Below, piece after piece: positions 14,168 through 14,575 of a stretch of 14,575 nucleotides of DNA. The notes under the pieces are model-generated. The model was not told the origin of the DNA, did no database searches, and saw only the letters and a list, made by a program, of their open reading frames with translations. The first letter of the stretch is position 1; every line of letters begins with the position of its first letter. The stretch covers positions 1 to 14,575 of the forward strand of contig JAJYTL010000048.1 of the NCBI GenBank assembly GCA_021793055.1. The letters run 5' to 3'. Origin of the DNA: Pseudomonadota bacterium. GTDB lineage: Bacteria; Pseudomonadota; Alphaproteobacteria; Ferrovibrionales; Ferrovibrionaceae. Made by a program: the position numbers and the translations under genes.

Positions 14168-14575
14168 GATGCCACGGGCGGTGGGTTTTGCGGCGCCCCG
14201 AGCGTTTCGGCCAAAGCGCCGAGCGCCGATCCGAGGCGCGCCGCGACCTCTGCGCCAAGCGGCTCCGCGTGATCGTCGAGGGCGAGAATTTCGGGGCACC
14301 GCTCGCGGAGCCAGGGCTGGAGCTCCGCCCGGAAATCGGTGATGCGCTCGAGCGGCAAGCGGTCCAACTCCCCGGAGCCTAGAGCCATCAGCAGCGCTAC
14401 CTCCTCGCCAAGGGAAAGCGGCGCGAGCTGGCTTTGCGCCAGCACCGCGCGGATGCGCCGGCCGTGGCCAATCACCTTCCGCGTCCGCTCGTCGACCATG
14501 GTCCCAAAACGGGTAAAGACCTCAAGTTCGAGGAATTGCGCATAGTCCAGCCTAAGGCTCTGGAAGCCGAGCGGG
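14164..14575 (-). CDS. atpA: Alternative (N-type) F1Fo ATPase alpha subunit, C-terminal part only
   Basis: The frame is open to the right edge and gives the last 136 residues of alpha. LRLDYAQFLELEVFTRFG followed by an RTRKVIGHGRRIRAVLAQ segment is the C-terminal helical domain, and the N-terminal and nucleotide-binding domains are beyond the edge. The wording matches alternative F-ATPase alpha subunits, and the immediate atpG neighbour agrees. An internal ATG at 14499 is not the start, since conserved sequence continues upstream of it. Confidence 0.9.
   Translation of the reverse strand, partial: PLGFQSLRLDYAQFLELEVFTRFGTMVDERTRKVIGHGRRIRAVLAQSQLAPLSLGEEVALLMALGSGELDRLPLERITDFRAELQPWLRERCPEILALDDHAEPLGAEVAARLGSALGALAETLGAPQNPPPVAS

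Noticed and set aside
1..14575. CRISPR arrays, tRNA or rRNA genes, insertion sequences
   Set aside because: Reading both strands, I found no regularly spaced repeats, no tRNA or rRNA-like segments and no transposase-like protein.

Overview
The window is GC-rich bacterial DNA that looks alphaproteobacterial or closely related. This taxonomic guess rests on base composition, protein style and the presence of an N-type F-ATPase; no marker gene is present to settle it. Its core, about 3.13-13.18 kb on the plus strand, is an almost complete operon for a cytoplasmic group 3b [NiFe] hydrogenase (the NADP(H)-linked 'sulfhydrogenase' type) with its maturation machinery.

Layout. (1) 1-1417, minus: most of an IlvD/Edd-family dehydratase, probably acting on a sugar acid, cut by the left edge. 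(2) 1585-2769, minus: an acetyl-CoA acetyltransferase-type thiolase. A strong GC hairpin lies between it and the dehydratase. (3) 2770-3131: a divergent control region with two FNR/FixK-like boxes, one about 68 bp upstream of each flanking start codon. (4) 3132-7655: the hydrogenase structural genes in the order hydB (Fe-S electron-transfer subunit), a cNMP-binding-domain protein without a DNA-binding domain, hydG (FAD/NAD(P) diaphorase subunit), hydD (small subunit) and hydA (catalytic large subunit). (5) 7652-13178: maturation genes, namely the C-terminal endopeptidase, a short hypA without its zinc domain, then hypF, hypC, hypD and hypE. No hypB is present. (6) 13179-13303: an AT-rich convergent intergenic stretch with a perfect 10-bp palindrome. 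(7) 13304-14575, minus: atpG and the 3' end of atpA of an alternative (N-type) F1Fo ATPase, cut by the right edge.

How it works together. HydA and HydD form the H2-activating core, HydB carries extra Fe-S clusters, and HydG exchanges electrons with NAD(P)(H). HypF and HypE make the cyanide ligands, HypC and HypD assemble the Fe(CN)2CO unit, HypA normally helps deliver nickel, and the endopeptidase trims the HydA tail. Eight of the ten gene junctions overlap and the other two are 1 and 6 bases apart, so the operon is probably translationally coupled. The FNR-like boxes suggest induction at low oxygen and may bring the divergent thiolase under the same control. The least ordinary points are the zinc-domain-less HypA with no hypB beside it, the paired FNR-like boxes, the built-in cNMP-domain protein, and the AT-rich junction where the ATPase gamma subunit ends in an atypical tail.
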